A stretch of 64,000 nucleotides of DNA from Cordilura impudica (GCA_963682025.1 OY821521.1:52742261-52806260), one strand, 5' to 3'; shown: positions 10,144 through 21,948, numbered from the stretch's first letter. Notes: a model not told the origin generated them from the letters alone. Program-made: numbers and translations.

Positions 10144-13031
10144 TTTGTGGAAAATCTGGCTTTAAAATCTACTACCAGAATTTATCAGGAATGCGTACAA
10201 AGTCCAAAATGGTTCATGATTTTTCTTCTCAATGTGAATATGATGTAATTGTGTTGGTGGAAACATGGTTAAATGCTGAATTTTCTGATGCTGAATTTTT
10301 TGATCTTAATCTTTTTAATGTCTATCGGAAGGATAGAAATGAGATTCTCACCGGCTATTCTAGAGGTGTTGGAGTACTTGTTGCAGTCAAGCGTGAATAT
10401 AAGTCATCCTCAATTGCCATCGATAATAAGGATGGTTTAATCGATCAACTGTTTGTATCAATCTATAACCCTACTTTTTTATTTTATGTTTGTGTGTCAT
10501 ACATTCCACGTGCAAGTGCAGATGAAGTGTATGAGGCACATATTTCACATATCATTGCATTAGATGAGAAATTGGCCGAAAATTCTCGAATCTGTGTTTT
10601 AGGAGATTTCAATCTTAGCGAAATTTTTTGGTCACAAATTTGTGATAGTACGGAGTTATTACCTAGTAATATAAATAAATGTTAGGAGATCAATTTCATT
10701 GATAGTATGCTGAGTTTAAATTTGGTTAAAATTAATCATGTTTCTAACCGCTTAAACCGTTTTTTGGATCTGGTTTTTGTTCCAGATGATTGTAAGTTTT
10801 ATCTATGTGAGAGTTTGCTGGCAATTTCTCCTCCTAATGTACACCATAGTGCTTTATTATTTGAAATATATTCGTATTGCTTTTTTAAATATTCTCAATG
10901 TCCAGTATCTTTTAATTTCAATTTTAACCGATATAATTTTGATGTGATAAATACTTTACTTAGGGATGTTGTTTGGGGACAGGTATTTTCGTGCAAATCA
11001 GCGTCATCATGTTATGAGAAATTTTTAAGTACTGTTTTGGGAATTTGCAATTTAAATATTCCTTTAAAGAAAGCCAAACCGTATAAGCTACCTTGGTATA
11101 CTCCAGGTCTTAAAAAACTCAAAACCTCCGTAATAAGTTTCATAAACATTATATTGATTATGGCAGTCTAGAAAGCCATGATAAGATTATCTATTATCAA
11201 AGAGAATTTAATTTTTTAAACAAATTTTTGTATAAACAATTTATTTTGCAGAAAGAGGAGCAAATAAGAAGTAATCCGAAATCTTTCTGGTCTTTCGTTA
11301 AATCGAAGAAAAAGGTTTCGGATATTCCATCGAAGATTATGTATGGTGGCCGTGTTTCTGATTCGGGGAACGATGCCGCCAATATGTTCGCACAATATTT
11401 TAGTTCAAACTTTGAATCTTCAACGATCCATGCAGCTAGATACTCAAATTTACTTGATATGCTAGACATTGGTATCCTAGAAGTTTCAGAAGATGACGTT
11501 TATAACGCCATAATGCAAACAAAAAACAATATGAAGTCTGACTCTGATGGTCTATGTACTTATTTATTGAAAAAATGCGCACCATCAATAACTTTTGCTC
11601 TTACTTATATATTTAATTTGTCACTTAACCAAGGAGAGTTTGTTGATAGATGGAAGTTGGCATTTATTACACCCATTTATAAGAATGGCAGAAAAGATGA
11701 TGTAACTAGTTATAGGCCGATATCCAAGTTGTCATGCGTTTCGAAAGTTCTTGAGCATGTGGTGTATAAAAAGCTATTTTTCTTAACCAAGTCTCTTATA
11801 TCTCCATGTCAACATGGGTTTTATTCAGGAAGGTCAACTACCACAAACCTTACAGTTTTTAGTGAGTATTGTTTATCAGCTTTAGAATTAGGCAAACAAG
11901 TTGAGGTCATTTATACTGATTTTTCTAAGGCCTTTGATAAGGTGTCCTTAGAAATTCTTTATTCTAAGTTGCAAGGGATGGGTTTCCATTCAAATTTCTT
12001 AATGTGGATACAGTCATATCTATCAAATAGAATATGTAAAGTAGTTGTTGAAGGTTATGAATCTTCGCCATATGAGCAAGTATCAGGCGTCCCTCAAGGT
12101 AGCATCTTGGGTCCGCTGTTTTTTAATCTTTTCATAAATGATATATCAAGCTGTTTTTCTAATGTAAATTATTTGTTATATGCTGATGACTTAAAAATAT
12201 ATAGTAAAATAAATTCTATTAATGATGTATTAAACCTTCAAAATGATTTGGATAACCTGCATAAATGGTGTTTATTCAATAACCTTCAGTTAAATCTGGA
12301 TAAATGCCTTCATATCTCTATCACCAGATCTAGAAACCCAATTCAATCGGTCTTCAAAATTGGTAATTATAAATTGAGAACTGCAGACTCAACAATTGAT
12401 CTAGGTGTTGTTTTTGACTCAACAATGTCTTTTATTCCATATATTAACTATATTGTTCCAAAAGCTTATGCCATACTTGCGTTTATAAGAAGGAGTTTTT
12501 CTGACTTTTCTGATCCTTGTACGTTGAGATTGTTATATACATCTTACGTCAGATCAAAGTTAGAATATGCTGCTGCTGTTTGGAGCCCACATTGTGGAAT
12601 ATATATTTCTCGTATTGAGAGAGTGCAGCGCAATTTCCTTAAGTACGCACTTTCATCATTTAAGTTTGATGATCCTATACCCTCATATAGATCAAGAGCT
12701 TTTATTATTAGATCTCGAAACATTGGAACATCGTCGCAGATTTCAAGCTGCACTATTTGTCTTTGATATAATTTCTGGTGGTATCGACTGTCCAGATTTG
12801 TTATCGCAAATAAAATTGTATGTTCCACCTAGAATACTTCGTCACCATAATATTTTTTGTATTCCATATCATCGCACAAACTATGCCCAAAACAGTACTT
12901 TAAATCGCGCGTGTGCCGATATAAATGCTATTAATGAAATAGCTATAAATGGAATCCCAAACCAACTAATAGAGTTTTGTACATCAAAATATTCTTTTAA
13001 GTTACTTCTCTTAACATTATTTAATTTGTAA
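10143..13031 (+). pseudogene. LINE ORF2: AP endonuclease + reverse transcriptase
   Basis: The endonuclease begins at IYYQNLSGMRTK (about 10160) and continues with VLVETWLN, VSYIPR and ILGDF-like VLGDFNLSE (about 10600). The reverse transcriptase has FITPIYK, SYRPISKL, YTDFSKAFDKV, VSGVPQGSILGPLFFNLFI and the catalytic YADD (12179-12190). A C-terminal part ends near LLTLFNL. Lesions are an in-frame TAG at 10683, a one-base shift in the A-run near 11113, and another shift near 12695. The YADD is intact, but the ORF cannot be translated as a whole. The coding strand matches the Helitron's, which is probably coincidental. Confidence 0.85.
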
Positions 13032-13136
13032 ATTTTTGTACTTAAATTAATACATATGTAATTATTTTAATCATAGTCTGTAAGGAAATCATGTTCCATT
13101 GACTGAAATAAATGAAATGAAAATGAAATGAAAAAA

Positions 13137-13663
13137 TAAAAGTACAAAAAGTCTCAACAGATGGCGCTATACGCGGTTATTATGTTAAAGCATATATATT
13201 GAGTACTGAGTACTATACAATAAATTATCAAAATAATAAAAGTGTCTTGAATAATATAAAAGTGGAAGTCAAGATAATTTGTGTGAGTTCATAGGTTATT
13301 GGTGTGAGTTATTAGTGTGAGTGTGAAAATGGGCGGAATCGGATAAATGGGTGCGGTTACTTCCATAAAAGTAATTATTGAACTTTAATATATTGGATCG
13401 TTTTGAAGGAAAATGTTTAAGAGAAATGGCAATTTCAGCAGCATAACAAAAATTTAAATTTCCGAAATTTTCATTCAAGTTAATTGCTACTGCGGTAGTA
13501 TAAGATGAAGAAGTGAATTTATCAAAAGACTTTTCAATTTACGTTATTTGCCAGGTCTTCCATCACATAATTTAATAGAAAAGTTGGATCTTAAAATAAT
13601 ATACTTAAATTTAAGTTTACATCAGCGCTTTAATTTAAAAAATATTGGTTTATTATTGAATAA
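13137..13663. other. Helitron body downstream of the LINE; no coding signal
   Basis: Non-coding Helitron sequence (CAGATGGCGCTATACGC near 13160). About 13285-13385 resembles 2216-2320, so a small dispersed repeat or shared Helitron segment lies here. Confidence 0.4.
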
Positions 13664-13689
13664 GTGTTTCTTTCAAAATGTATATTCTT

Positions 13690-14595
13690 TTTGACTTTTA
13701 TTACGATGCCAAGAAGAGTTCATGGTAACATTGGCCGGCGTTCTAAGGATGCAACGCAGCACCAAAATATCGCAACACGTCGAACGGAGGAGGAACGTGC
13801 TATTGGAAGGGAATCAGTTCGACCAGAAATCGTGCGCGACAGTCAGAAGAGATCAACGAAGCATACAATGAGCAACAATGATTGAGAAGAAGAGAAGTTC
13901 GTGTTCGGCAAAGTTTTGAAGCCAGATCACAATGTGCGATTTTTGAACGACAACGTAGGCTACAACAAATTATTCAGGTGAACATTGAGCATGTCCGCTT
14001 TCGATATGAGCCCAACAGTCAATACAGTTCGCACACATCGGTTCGATTCGGACAGATGTCTGTCGTTTGTGAGCATTGCAATGCAGTTAAATTTGAGAAA
14101 GAACCGCCTGGATTGTGTTGCGTGGGTGGAAAGGTGGAATTGCCAAATTGCTACCACCGCCAGAGCCATTATGCACGCTGCTTTACGGTGAATCTCCTAA
14201 TTTCAATTAAAGTTGGATCTGTCATCCTGGTGCCCCGAAACTATGCAATAGAACCCGACTGATTGTGATGAAATTAATGAGTAATGTGATAGTGGCAAGG
14301 ATTTTGAAAGGGCGGTTCAAGGGAGATGCTTAATTCCGCGAATTCCCTTGACTTCAACCGATTTTACGTCCCAGTTCAAAGGTGTTCAGTTCCCAGTGAA
14401 ACTTGCATTTGCGATGACAATAAACAAGTCACAAGGACAGTTCCTGGAAGTGTTTGGCATAAATCTGAAAATGTCATGCTTTTCACACGGCCAGCTATAT
14501 GTTGCGAGTTCCCGAGTTGGGATACCATCCTCACTATTCATTTACGCTCCGGAGCAGAAAACAAAAAATGCTGTATTTCGTGCACCATTAAATTG
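13690..14595 (+). pseudogene. Helitron transposase remnant (N-terminal and helicase C-terminal parts)
   Basis: The N-terminal part shows an arginine-rich segment, then VCEHCNAVKFEKEPPGLCC and GKVELP, the cysteine-rich block found early in insect Helitron 'Rep/helicase' proteins. From about 14200 broken frames give [23 protein letters not shown] and then [18 protein letters not shown] and [13 protein letters not shown], the last motifs of the PIF1-type helicase. The HUH replication domain and most of the helicase are deleted between these parts. Several shifts and stops are present. Confidence 0.8.
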
Positions 14596-14855
14596 ATTAC
14601 AATCATTGTTCTATTCTTTTTTTAATTAATACTTGATTTTATTCTATTTTCGCCAAATGTTGGACGGGACGAAGACCGTCGGATCAGCTATCTGTATAAT
14701 TATAAGATATTGAATTCAACTGAATTCGAAAAGTGTTGTATTTAAATTATATTATTGCGTCATCTGTTAACGGTATAATTTTCGATAAAAAAATTTAGAA
14801 ATTATTTCAATAAAAAATCTCTTTTGGACAAAGCGAAGTTTGCCGGGTCAGCTAG

Positions 14856-15030
14856 TTTATTTATAATAATAATGGCTTACGATTTTGGTCAGAGCAAAGC
14901 GGAGAAGCAGTTCACCATAAATGCTTGAAATTTTTGGATAGGTACAAGCCGTATTGTGTACAGGATGAATCTTATGCTCCAAGACTTCAAAAAGCTGCAG
15001 TTGAGTTTTCCTTGCTACACTTCTAAATTT
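14856..15030 (+). pseudogene. arthropod repetitive gene family, 3' portion (after the Helitron)
   Basis: Immediately after the Helitron end the plus strand reads NGLRFWSEQSGEAVHHKC, LKFLDRYK and LQKAAVEFSLLHF. The 'GL.(F/Y)WSEQ.GE.VH..' motif is the expected continuation of the motif series at 8720-9010 (ending ILEHVELFF). Together the two pieces show one gene copy cut by the Helitron at 9020/14856. Confidence 0.6.
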
Positions 15031-15181
15031 TAAGCTTTAATCATTTGCGGCACATTGGGTACAAACACGACCACCTAACGACCTACATGCACGTTTAAAC
15101 CCATTTAAACATATACACGCTAGAGCGCCCATTAAACAAAAAGTGTTATTTTTTCCGCTCCCCGCTCATTTTCTAGTATAT

Positions 15182-15551
15182 TGGGCATAAAAAATAATAT
15201 CCGCGCAAAAATTTTTTCAATCGCAATAATCAAACCTAAATAGATTTATAAATAAATTTACTAATTTACGTTTGAAAAAAATTTTGACTTCAAATTTGAA
15301 GTTTGACCTCTTAAAACACTATGAAGGGTCATAGCTCGGTCAAAAATTTGTAGGAGAAAAATGTTTGCCTATATATTTGCAATACAAATGCTTAAGGTGT
15401 ATTTTCCGAAAGTCGTCTGGCTTACGAGTTGTAGCTCATCAAAGCTTGGAGCTAATTTTACTCCATTTTTAGGGCTAAAAATCGTGACGGACTGGCCGGT
15501 TTGCATCCGATTGAAAAAATTTTTGCACGGATATTATTTTTTATGTCCATT
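15182..15551. repeat. inverted repeat pair, about 45-bp arms
   Basis: The left arm (GGGCATAAAAAATAATATCC..AATTTTTTCAATCGCAA) is matched in reverse complement at about 15501-15551. About 275 bp lie between the arms. It may be the remains of a foldback/MITE; the true ends are unclear. Confidence 0.45.
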
Positions 15552-15649
15552 CGGGGGTCGTATCATATATCATTTTGTTCGTTTCGTCATAAGGAATCTA
15601 TCGATATATGTGTCGTTGTTCTGCTCCTCGTGGTTGGTACCGAATTCGT

Positions 15650-15860
15650 TTTTAAAGTATAGAAAAGGCAATAAATTCCGAAACGATTTTTTATAATTTT
15701 CCGGAAAACTATGGAATATTTCTGGGAAAAATTAGTTGCATTTTATAGACCAGGAAATTTGACTACTGATTCGCAAACGAAACCCGATTTTGGATCCATT
15801 TTCACCCAACTTCTTGGGCCTTCAAGAGCAGTGTGTTGGGACTGCCTGGTGAAGACAAAT
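15650..15860 (-). repeat. dispersed repeat shared with 6570-7000
   Basis: Reverse-oriented, shorter version of the repeat at 6570-7000 (TATAAAATGCAACTAATTTTTCCC, abridged, and GGTGAAAATGGATCCAAAAT). The open frame here is accidental. Confidence 0.55.
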
Positions 15861-16033
15861 CAACTAGAAAACAAAAAATTGTTTAGAGTGGTATCCCTAA
15901 GAGTAGACCATCACACACGATTAGGCACGTGACTAAAAAAAAGTTTTCTTATCAACAGCGAAGAAAAAAATAATTGCACCTTACAAGTGCTTTAACAATA
16001 GTAAAGTACAGTATTGTACTTTATCTCGTTAGT

Positions 16034-17145
16034 ATGACAAAAGAAGCAAAAGGTAAAAATAGACTAATAACATCTATGGCTACCTGCACGAGCGCTAGTG
16101 CACTTGACATGGATGATGAAAGTGAAATTGAATGGCAAACTATTCCATATGCCAAAAAAAAACATCCAAACTCAGCCGAGTTATTTATAAATAAAAAAGG
16201 AAGAACCAACAACTTCAGGCAGCAATAGATGCAACCCAAACCACCACCACTATATATCCCAAATGTAACTAATATAAAAGACATCACCCTACATTTTTCC
16301 AGTATAACTTCCCCAACCCAATACACATATAAGTCTCTTAGAGACGGACAAATAAGAGTTATGGTTAAAATCATTACATCGTATAGAACTTTAGTTTCAA
16401 ATCTGAAACGTAAAAAAAAATAAGTTCTCATACTTTTCAGACAAAACAAAATAGAGCATACCGAACAGTTATTAAAAATTTACATTACTCAACCAACATA
16501 AATGATATGAAAAAATTTTTCGATACATTTTTGGATCAAAAGTAAGAAGTATTTCCAACATTTGCAGTAATTCAACAAAGCAACCTCTTTATATGCTCTT
16601 TGTTCACCTTGACCCGAAAGATAACAATAAGGAAGTCTATAACCTAACTAACATTAATAAAGCTATTATTGCATTCCACAATGTCATTGTTGACAATAGT
16701 CATACTAGGTCCTAATGCAATAAACTATTCAAATGCGTTGAATGTGGTGCAAATTATATCACAGCTGAAGAATGTACAAAAAGTAAGCCTATTCCAGCTA
16801 AATAAGCAAATTGTCTGGAATCATTAGCCTGCTTGTTACAGAAGATGTGCTGTGCATCAACAATTGAAAAGAAAACTACAAAGCAAAATTTCCACTTTTG
16901 AAATAGGCTGAAATCAAACAAGTTCCAATAATGAAGACATGCCTTAAACGAACGTGGTAAATAGCAACAATACCCAATACATGTCAAATGTAACATATTC
17001 AGAGGCTCTTAAAGGCAATTCCAACTCTATGAATGAAAATTCTATTTAGAAAAAAAAAAAAAAAATTGAAATACTAATAACCAAACAAATGGAGCTGACA
17101 AACACATTGTTAAATATGATGTCAGTTTTGTATACCAAATTATGT
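16034..17145 (+). pseudogene. Jockey-type LINE ORF1 (gag-like)
   Basis: The frame starts MTKEAKGKNRLITS at the first ATG. It then has EWQTIPYAKKKHPNSAE, PPPLYIPNVTNI, TYKSLRDGQIRVMVK, an AYRTVIKNLHYSTNI block and YALFVHLDPKDNN. The cysteine region FKCVECGANYITAEECTKS is the remnant of the CCHC zinc knuckles. This is the standard Jockey gag-like order (RNA-binding nucleocapsid function). Several stops and shifts are present, and part of the knuckle array is missing. Confidence 0.75.
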
Positions 17146-17392
17146 CACTAGATCTACGTTTAGCAATATGGACTGCTAACGGCCTCTCAAACAACTTACG
17201 AGATGTCGAAATTTTAATACTGACAAACAATATTGACATATTTTTAATATCCGAAACACACTTCACTAAGAAGTCATTTTTTCAAGACAAAAGACTACGA
17301 CTTGATAAATGCTAACCAGCTTAATGAAAGAGCTCACAGAGGTTCATCAATTTTAATAAAATCTAGTATAAAGTACGAACTTGGTCAGCAAA

Positions 17393-17769
17393 TCTATAAT
17401 ATTAATTTGCTAGGCGATTTCTTGTGACTGATGTTTTGTTCTACCGTTTTATCCCGATTTTGACCAAACGTATATTATTTGAAAGGTTTTTCTTTTTAGC
17501 CGTTTTGCAGATTTACAGATTTTAAAATGTTATCCTTTATTTTGAGTAAATTGCATTTAAAGTTGCTAATAACACATACATAGAATTATACAATGCTGTG
17601 TGCGTGTTTCTTAAATTTGTTAATGTGTTTGTAATAAAATTGAGTTTGTTTTTTATGTTGATTTGTGAATTGGCTATAATTGATTAGCATACCTTTAGGG
17701 TCTTTATTTAATGAAGAAATAAAATTTCCTAGAATTTGCACTGGAATTTCGAGGGCTGGAATCTGCTAG
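17393..17769 (+). mobile_element. non-autonomous Helitron, subfamily A (copy 2)
   Basis: Starts A|TCTATAATATTAATTTGC and ends with the hairpin TCGAATT..CGAGG-type stem, GGCTGGAATCTGCTAG|T. It is inserted between A and T within the LINE endonuclease. Deleting it makes the host frame read on from the 'GQQI' region without loss or duplication, a direct empty-site argument. Confidence 0.85.
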
Positions 17770-18224
17770 TACTAACTGAAACATTACAAGCTGCCTGTAT
17801 AAAACTAAAGTGCAACAACCACATAGTAACTGTATGTGCAATTTATTATCCACCTCTCCCAACATAAAGTGTGAGGACTACCTAAACTTTTTTAAAAAAC
17901 TTGGTCCAAGATTTATAGTGGGTGGCGATTTTAACGCCAAAACCGTTGGTGGGCATAACGACTCTTTAACTCTAAATGTACAGAGCTTCATAAGTGTCTC
18001 ACTATAAAAAACATATTTATACTCCCAAGGGGTAAACCAACGTATTGGCCTACCGATAAAAATAAAATTCTAGATTTAATTGACTTTTTGATGTGTAAAC
18101 ATCTATGCGCGCAGGGGAGTAAATTTCTATTTCAAAATACAATCACAAAAAACAGCGCAATATATAAGATGTAAGGCAAAATCGATGTATGATTTTATAG
18201 GTGAAAAAATCATAATATGTAACC

Positions 18225-19005
18225 AATTTGAAAATGAAAAATAAAATATGAAAAATGCAAAATGAATAATAAAAAAAGAAAAATAAAGAATTTAAAAATA
18301 AAAAATTAAAAAAAAGCGAAAGACGAAAAATAAAAATGAAAAATGGAAAATAAAAAATAAAAAATTAAAAATGAAAAATTAAAAATGAAAAATAAAAAAG
18401 TTAAAAATGAAAATTAAAAAATTAAAAATAAAAAATGAAACATGGAAGACGAAAAATAAAAAATGAAACATGGAAGACGAAAAATAAAAAATTAAAAATG
18501 AAAAACGAAAAACAAAAAATGTAAAATTAAAAATGAAAAATAAGAAATGAAAAATGAAAAAAAAAATTTAAAAATGAAAAACGAAAGATAAAAAATTAAA
18601 ATAAAAATTGAAAAATTAAAAATAAAAAACGAAAAACAAAAAATGAAAAATAAAAAATGAAAAATAAAAAATTAAAAATAAAAAATGAAAAATGAAAAAT
18701 AAAAATTGAAAAATTAAAATAAAAAATAAAAAATGAAAAACGAAAAGCGAAAGATGAAATATGAAAAATGAAAAATGGAAAATAAAAAATTAAAAATTAG
18801 ATATAAAGAAAAAAATTAAAATGAAAGACGAAAAGCAAAAGACGAAAAATAAAAAATTTAAAATGAAAAATAAAAAAATAAAAATAAAAAATAAAAAATT
18901 AAAAATTAAAAGACGAAAATGATAAATAAAAAATGAAAATAGGAAAATACATAATGAAAATTAAAAATGAAAATGAAAAATGAAAAATTAAAAATTAATG
19001 TTTTG
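18225..19005. repeat. AT-rich quasi-tandem array (AAAAATGAAAAATAAAAAATT type)
   Basis: Tightly packed short units of 6-8 bp (AAAAATG, AAAAATA, AAAAATT, with occasional AAAAACG and GAAAGACG). It is almost pure A on this strand with regular T/G marks. There are no coding features; the poly-Phe-rich frames on the minus strand are artefacts. Confidence 0.9.
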
Positions 19006-19077
19006 TTAGTTTTATCGTCATTTTTCAGACATATTGCAATTACTACTGTAATTAATATGCAATTTTTTTAATTTTGT

Positions 19078-19833
19078 TTAAATGGTGCGTGGTGAAGAAG
19101 AAGAAAGCATATATTTCAAAAATTCATAACTGCACTGTATTCTTAATCGGACCGGTTTCTGGCATTTCAGCCTTCATCAGCGATTTTTTGAACATTGTGA
19201 TAATTGTTATGTTTTAATTGAATAGATTGTTTCTATATGAAAATTTTTTCTACTAAGGGCGGCTGTGAGGTTTTGAACCATGAACCTCACATACACTCGT
19301 ACTTGCACTTTTTGGTCAGCGCTTTAACACACTCACCTAAAGTCAGGCCTACGAGCAGTGTGGTTAGTTTTCAGTTTTCGTACCATACAGCTTTACTTTG
19401 TATTAATTTCAGAAGATACAACTCTGTCCAAACAAACAATCGTTATTTTTGAATTTTTGAATATTTTTTGCATTTATACTTCTAATTTCCACTATTCTCA
19501 GTTTTCGTAAGAGTTGTCATATGTGATGTACGAAAACTGAAAACTAACCACACTGCTCGTAGGCCTGACTTTAGGTGAGTGTGTTAAAGCGCTGACCAAA
19601 AAGTGCAAGTACGAGTGTATGTGAGGTTCACGGTTCAAAACCTCACGGCCGCCCTTAGTAGAAAAAATTTTCATATAGAAACAATCTATTCAATTAAAAC
19701 ATAACAATTATCACAATGTTCAAAAAATCGCTGATGAAGGCTGAAATGCCAGAAACCGGTCCGATTAAGAATACAGTGCAGTTATGAATTTTTGAAATAT
19801 ATGCTTTCTTCTTCTTCACCACGCACCATTTAA
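19078..19833. mobile_element. large foldback: 306-bp arms, two mismatches, 144-bp loop
   Basis: Arm 1 (19078-19383, from AAATGGTGCGTGGTGAAGAA) is the reverse complement of arm 2 (19528-19833, to CACGCACCATTT). I count two mismatches (near 19244 and 19260), so the arms are young or homogenised. Each arm holds a hammerhead-like core, CTGATGA..GAAAC (19731-19756 in arm 2), and a short GTGAGG..CCTCAC stem containing a GGTTCAAAACC box. The foldback splits the AT-rich array. The core type suggests derivation from Penelope-like termini, as at 42727-46020; that is inference. Confidence 0.85.
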
Positions 19834-19834
19834 A

Positions 19835-21735
19835 AAAAATTAATAATTAAAAATGAAAAATGAAAAATGAAAGATGAAAAATAAAAAATTTTAACTGAAT
19901 AATGAAAAATAAAAAATTAAAAAGAAAAAATGAAAAATAAAAAATTAAAAATTGAAAATGAAAAATAAAAAATTAAAAATTAAACATAAAAAATACAAAA
20001 TAAAAAATAAAAAAATAAAAATAAAAAATAAAAAAGCAAAATAAAAAATGAAAAATGAAGAATGAAAAACGAAACATGAAAAATGGTAATGAAAAATAAA
20101 AAATAAAAAATTAAACGAAAAACGAAAAAAAAAATGAAAAATAATAAATAATAAATAAAAAATAAAAATTTAAAAATAAAAAATTTAAAATGAAAAATGA
20201 AAAAAATGAAGAATGACAAATGAAAAATAAAAAATAAAAAATAGAAATTGAAAAATAAAAAATTAAAAATGAATAATGAAAAATAAAAAACTAAAAAATG
20301 GAAAATGGAAAATTAAAAAAAAAAGAAAAATTAAAAATAAAAAATTAAAAATAGAAAATAGAAAAATAAATTATGAAAAATTAAAAGTAAAAATGAAAAA
20401 TTAAAAATAGAAAATGAAAAATAAAAAATGAAAAATAAAAAATTAAAATAGAAAAATAAATTATGAAAAATTAAAAGAAAAAATAAAAATTGAAAATTAA
20501 AAACGAAATATTAAAAATGAAAAATTAAAAATAGAAAATGAAAAATAAAGAATGAATAATGAAAAATGAAAAATAAAAAATTAAAAATAAAAATAAAAAA
20601 TGAAAGATGAAAAATAAAAAAATTAAAAATGAAAAATAAAAAATGAAAATAGAAAAGTAAATTATGAAAAATTAAAAGAAAAAATGAAAAATAGAAAATT
20701 AAAAACGAAATATTAAAAATGAAAAATTAAAAATAGAAAATGAAAAATAAAGAATGAATAATGAAAAATAAAAAATTAAAAATAAAAATAAAAAATGAAA
20801 GATGAAAAATAAAAAAATTAAAAATGAAAAATAAAAAATGAAAATAGAAAAATAAATTATGAAAAATTAAAATAAAAAATGAAAAATAGAAAATTAAAAA
20901 CGAAATATTAAAAATGAAAAATTAAAAATAGAAAATGAAAAATAAAAAATGAATAATGAAAAATGAAAAATAAAAAATTAAAAATAGAAAATGAAAAAAA
21001 AAAGATAAATGAAAAATAAAAAATTAAAAATTAAAAACGAAAAATAAAAAATGAAAAATAAAAAATAAAAAATTATAATTAAAAACGAAGAATAAAAAAT
21101 GGAAAATAAAAAATGAAAAATAAAAAATGAAAAATGAAAAATTAAAGACGAAAAACGGAAAATAAAAATTAAAAATAAAAAATGAAAATTGAAAAATGAA
21201 AAACAAAAATAAAAATGAAAAATAAAAAATGAAAAATGAAAAATAAAAAATGAAAAGTAAAAAATGAAAAAGAAAAAATAAAAAAGCAAAATAAAAAATG
21301 AAAAATGAAGAATGAAAAACGAAAAACGAAAAATGAAAAATGGAAAATGAAAAATAAAAAATTAAAAACGAAAAATAAAAAACTAAACGAAAAACGAAAA
21401 ATAAAAAATGAAAAAAGAAATGAAAAATAGAAAATCAAAAATAAAATTAAAAAATAAAAAATTAAAAAAAAAAGAAAAATTAAAAATAAAAAATGAAAAA
21501 TAGAAAATGAAAAAAGAAAAATGAAAAATGAAAAATGAAAAATGAGAAATAAAAAATAAAAAAATAAAAAGGAAAAATTAAAAATTAAAAGAAGAAAAAC
21601 TAAAACTGAAAATGAAAAATAATAAATGAAAAATCAAAAATGAAAAACGAAAAATGAAAAACAAAAAATTAAAAATTAAAAATGAAAAATTAAATTTGAA
21701 AAACGAAAAATGGAAAATGAAAAATTAAAAATTAA
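19835..21735. repeat. AT-rich quasi-tandem array, continued
   Basis: Same unit types as 18225-19005. Longer internal duplications are visible: a block of about 200 bp with 'AATAGAAAAATAAATTATGAAA' (abridged) recurs at about 20440-20620, 20650-20800 and 20840-20970. Slippage plus larger-scale duplication probably built it. Confidence 0.9.
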
Positions 21736-21865
21736 CCAGTTGAAATTAAAAATAATAATTATTTTTATATTAGCAGAGCCCCTGCAGTTGATTAATATAA
21801 GTGATACATAGATGACGCTTTTTGTTTGATTTTAAGAAAGTGCCACAAAAAATCTGTAATTACTA

Positions 21866-21948
21866 GCGCGCGTATTCATAATCAAATTCTAGCAGTTGGC
21901 TAACTTTTTTTCATACAAATTTTGAAATTTGATTATGAATACGGGCGT
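21866..21948. mobile_element. palindromic MITE, CGCCCGTATTCAT type (copy 2, deleted)
   Basis: Shares CGTATTCATAAT, TTCTAGCAGTTGGCTAACTT and the closing ATTATGAATACGGGCGT with 1523-1640, but most of the second arm is lost. It lies just before the 3' inverted repeat of the AT-core element. Confidence 0.7.

Larger units (their letters stand above)
9150..13136 (+). mobile_element. CR1/Jockey-type LINE, nearly full length, degenerate
   Basis: A 4-kb LINE with both ORFs and a 3' tail of TGAAA-type simple repeats (13105-13136). Its 3' UTR phrase 'TCTGTAAGGA..TTCCATTGAC' also occurs reversed at 39410-39450, so the two are related. ORF1 (9195-10143) and ORF2 (10143-13031) carry few lesions: one shift in ORF1, and one stop and two shifts in ORF2. 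The copy is therefore fairly young. It sits inside a Helitron. Confidence 0.85.
9021..14855 (+). mobile_element. Helitron with deleted transposase, split by a LINE
   Basis: The left end (TTTATATATATAAAAATGAATTG after an A, abridged) matches the usual insect Helitron 5' end, with the expected TC changed to TT. The right end is AAGTTTGCCGGGTCAGCTAG followed by T, a textbook Helitron 3' end. Transposase remnants lie at 13690-14595. A CR1/Jockey-type LINE (about 9150-13136) is inserted near the 5' end. Without the LINE the element would be about 1.85 kb, far shorter than an autonomous copy, so most of Rep and helicase is deleted. The Helitron itself interrupts the gene-family pseudogene at 7633-9020/14856-15030. 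Confidence 0.8.

Noticed and set aside
15361..15932. Frames at 15361-15696 and 15711-15932 as genes
   Set aside because: They overlap an inverted repeat and a dispersed repeat shared with 6570-7000, with no protein resemblance.
16021..16449. A 142-codon minus-strand frame
   Set aside because: Antisense shadow of the Jockey-type ORF1.
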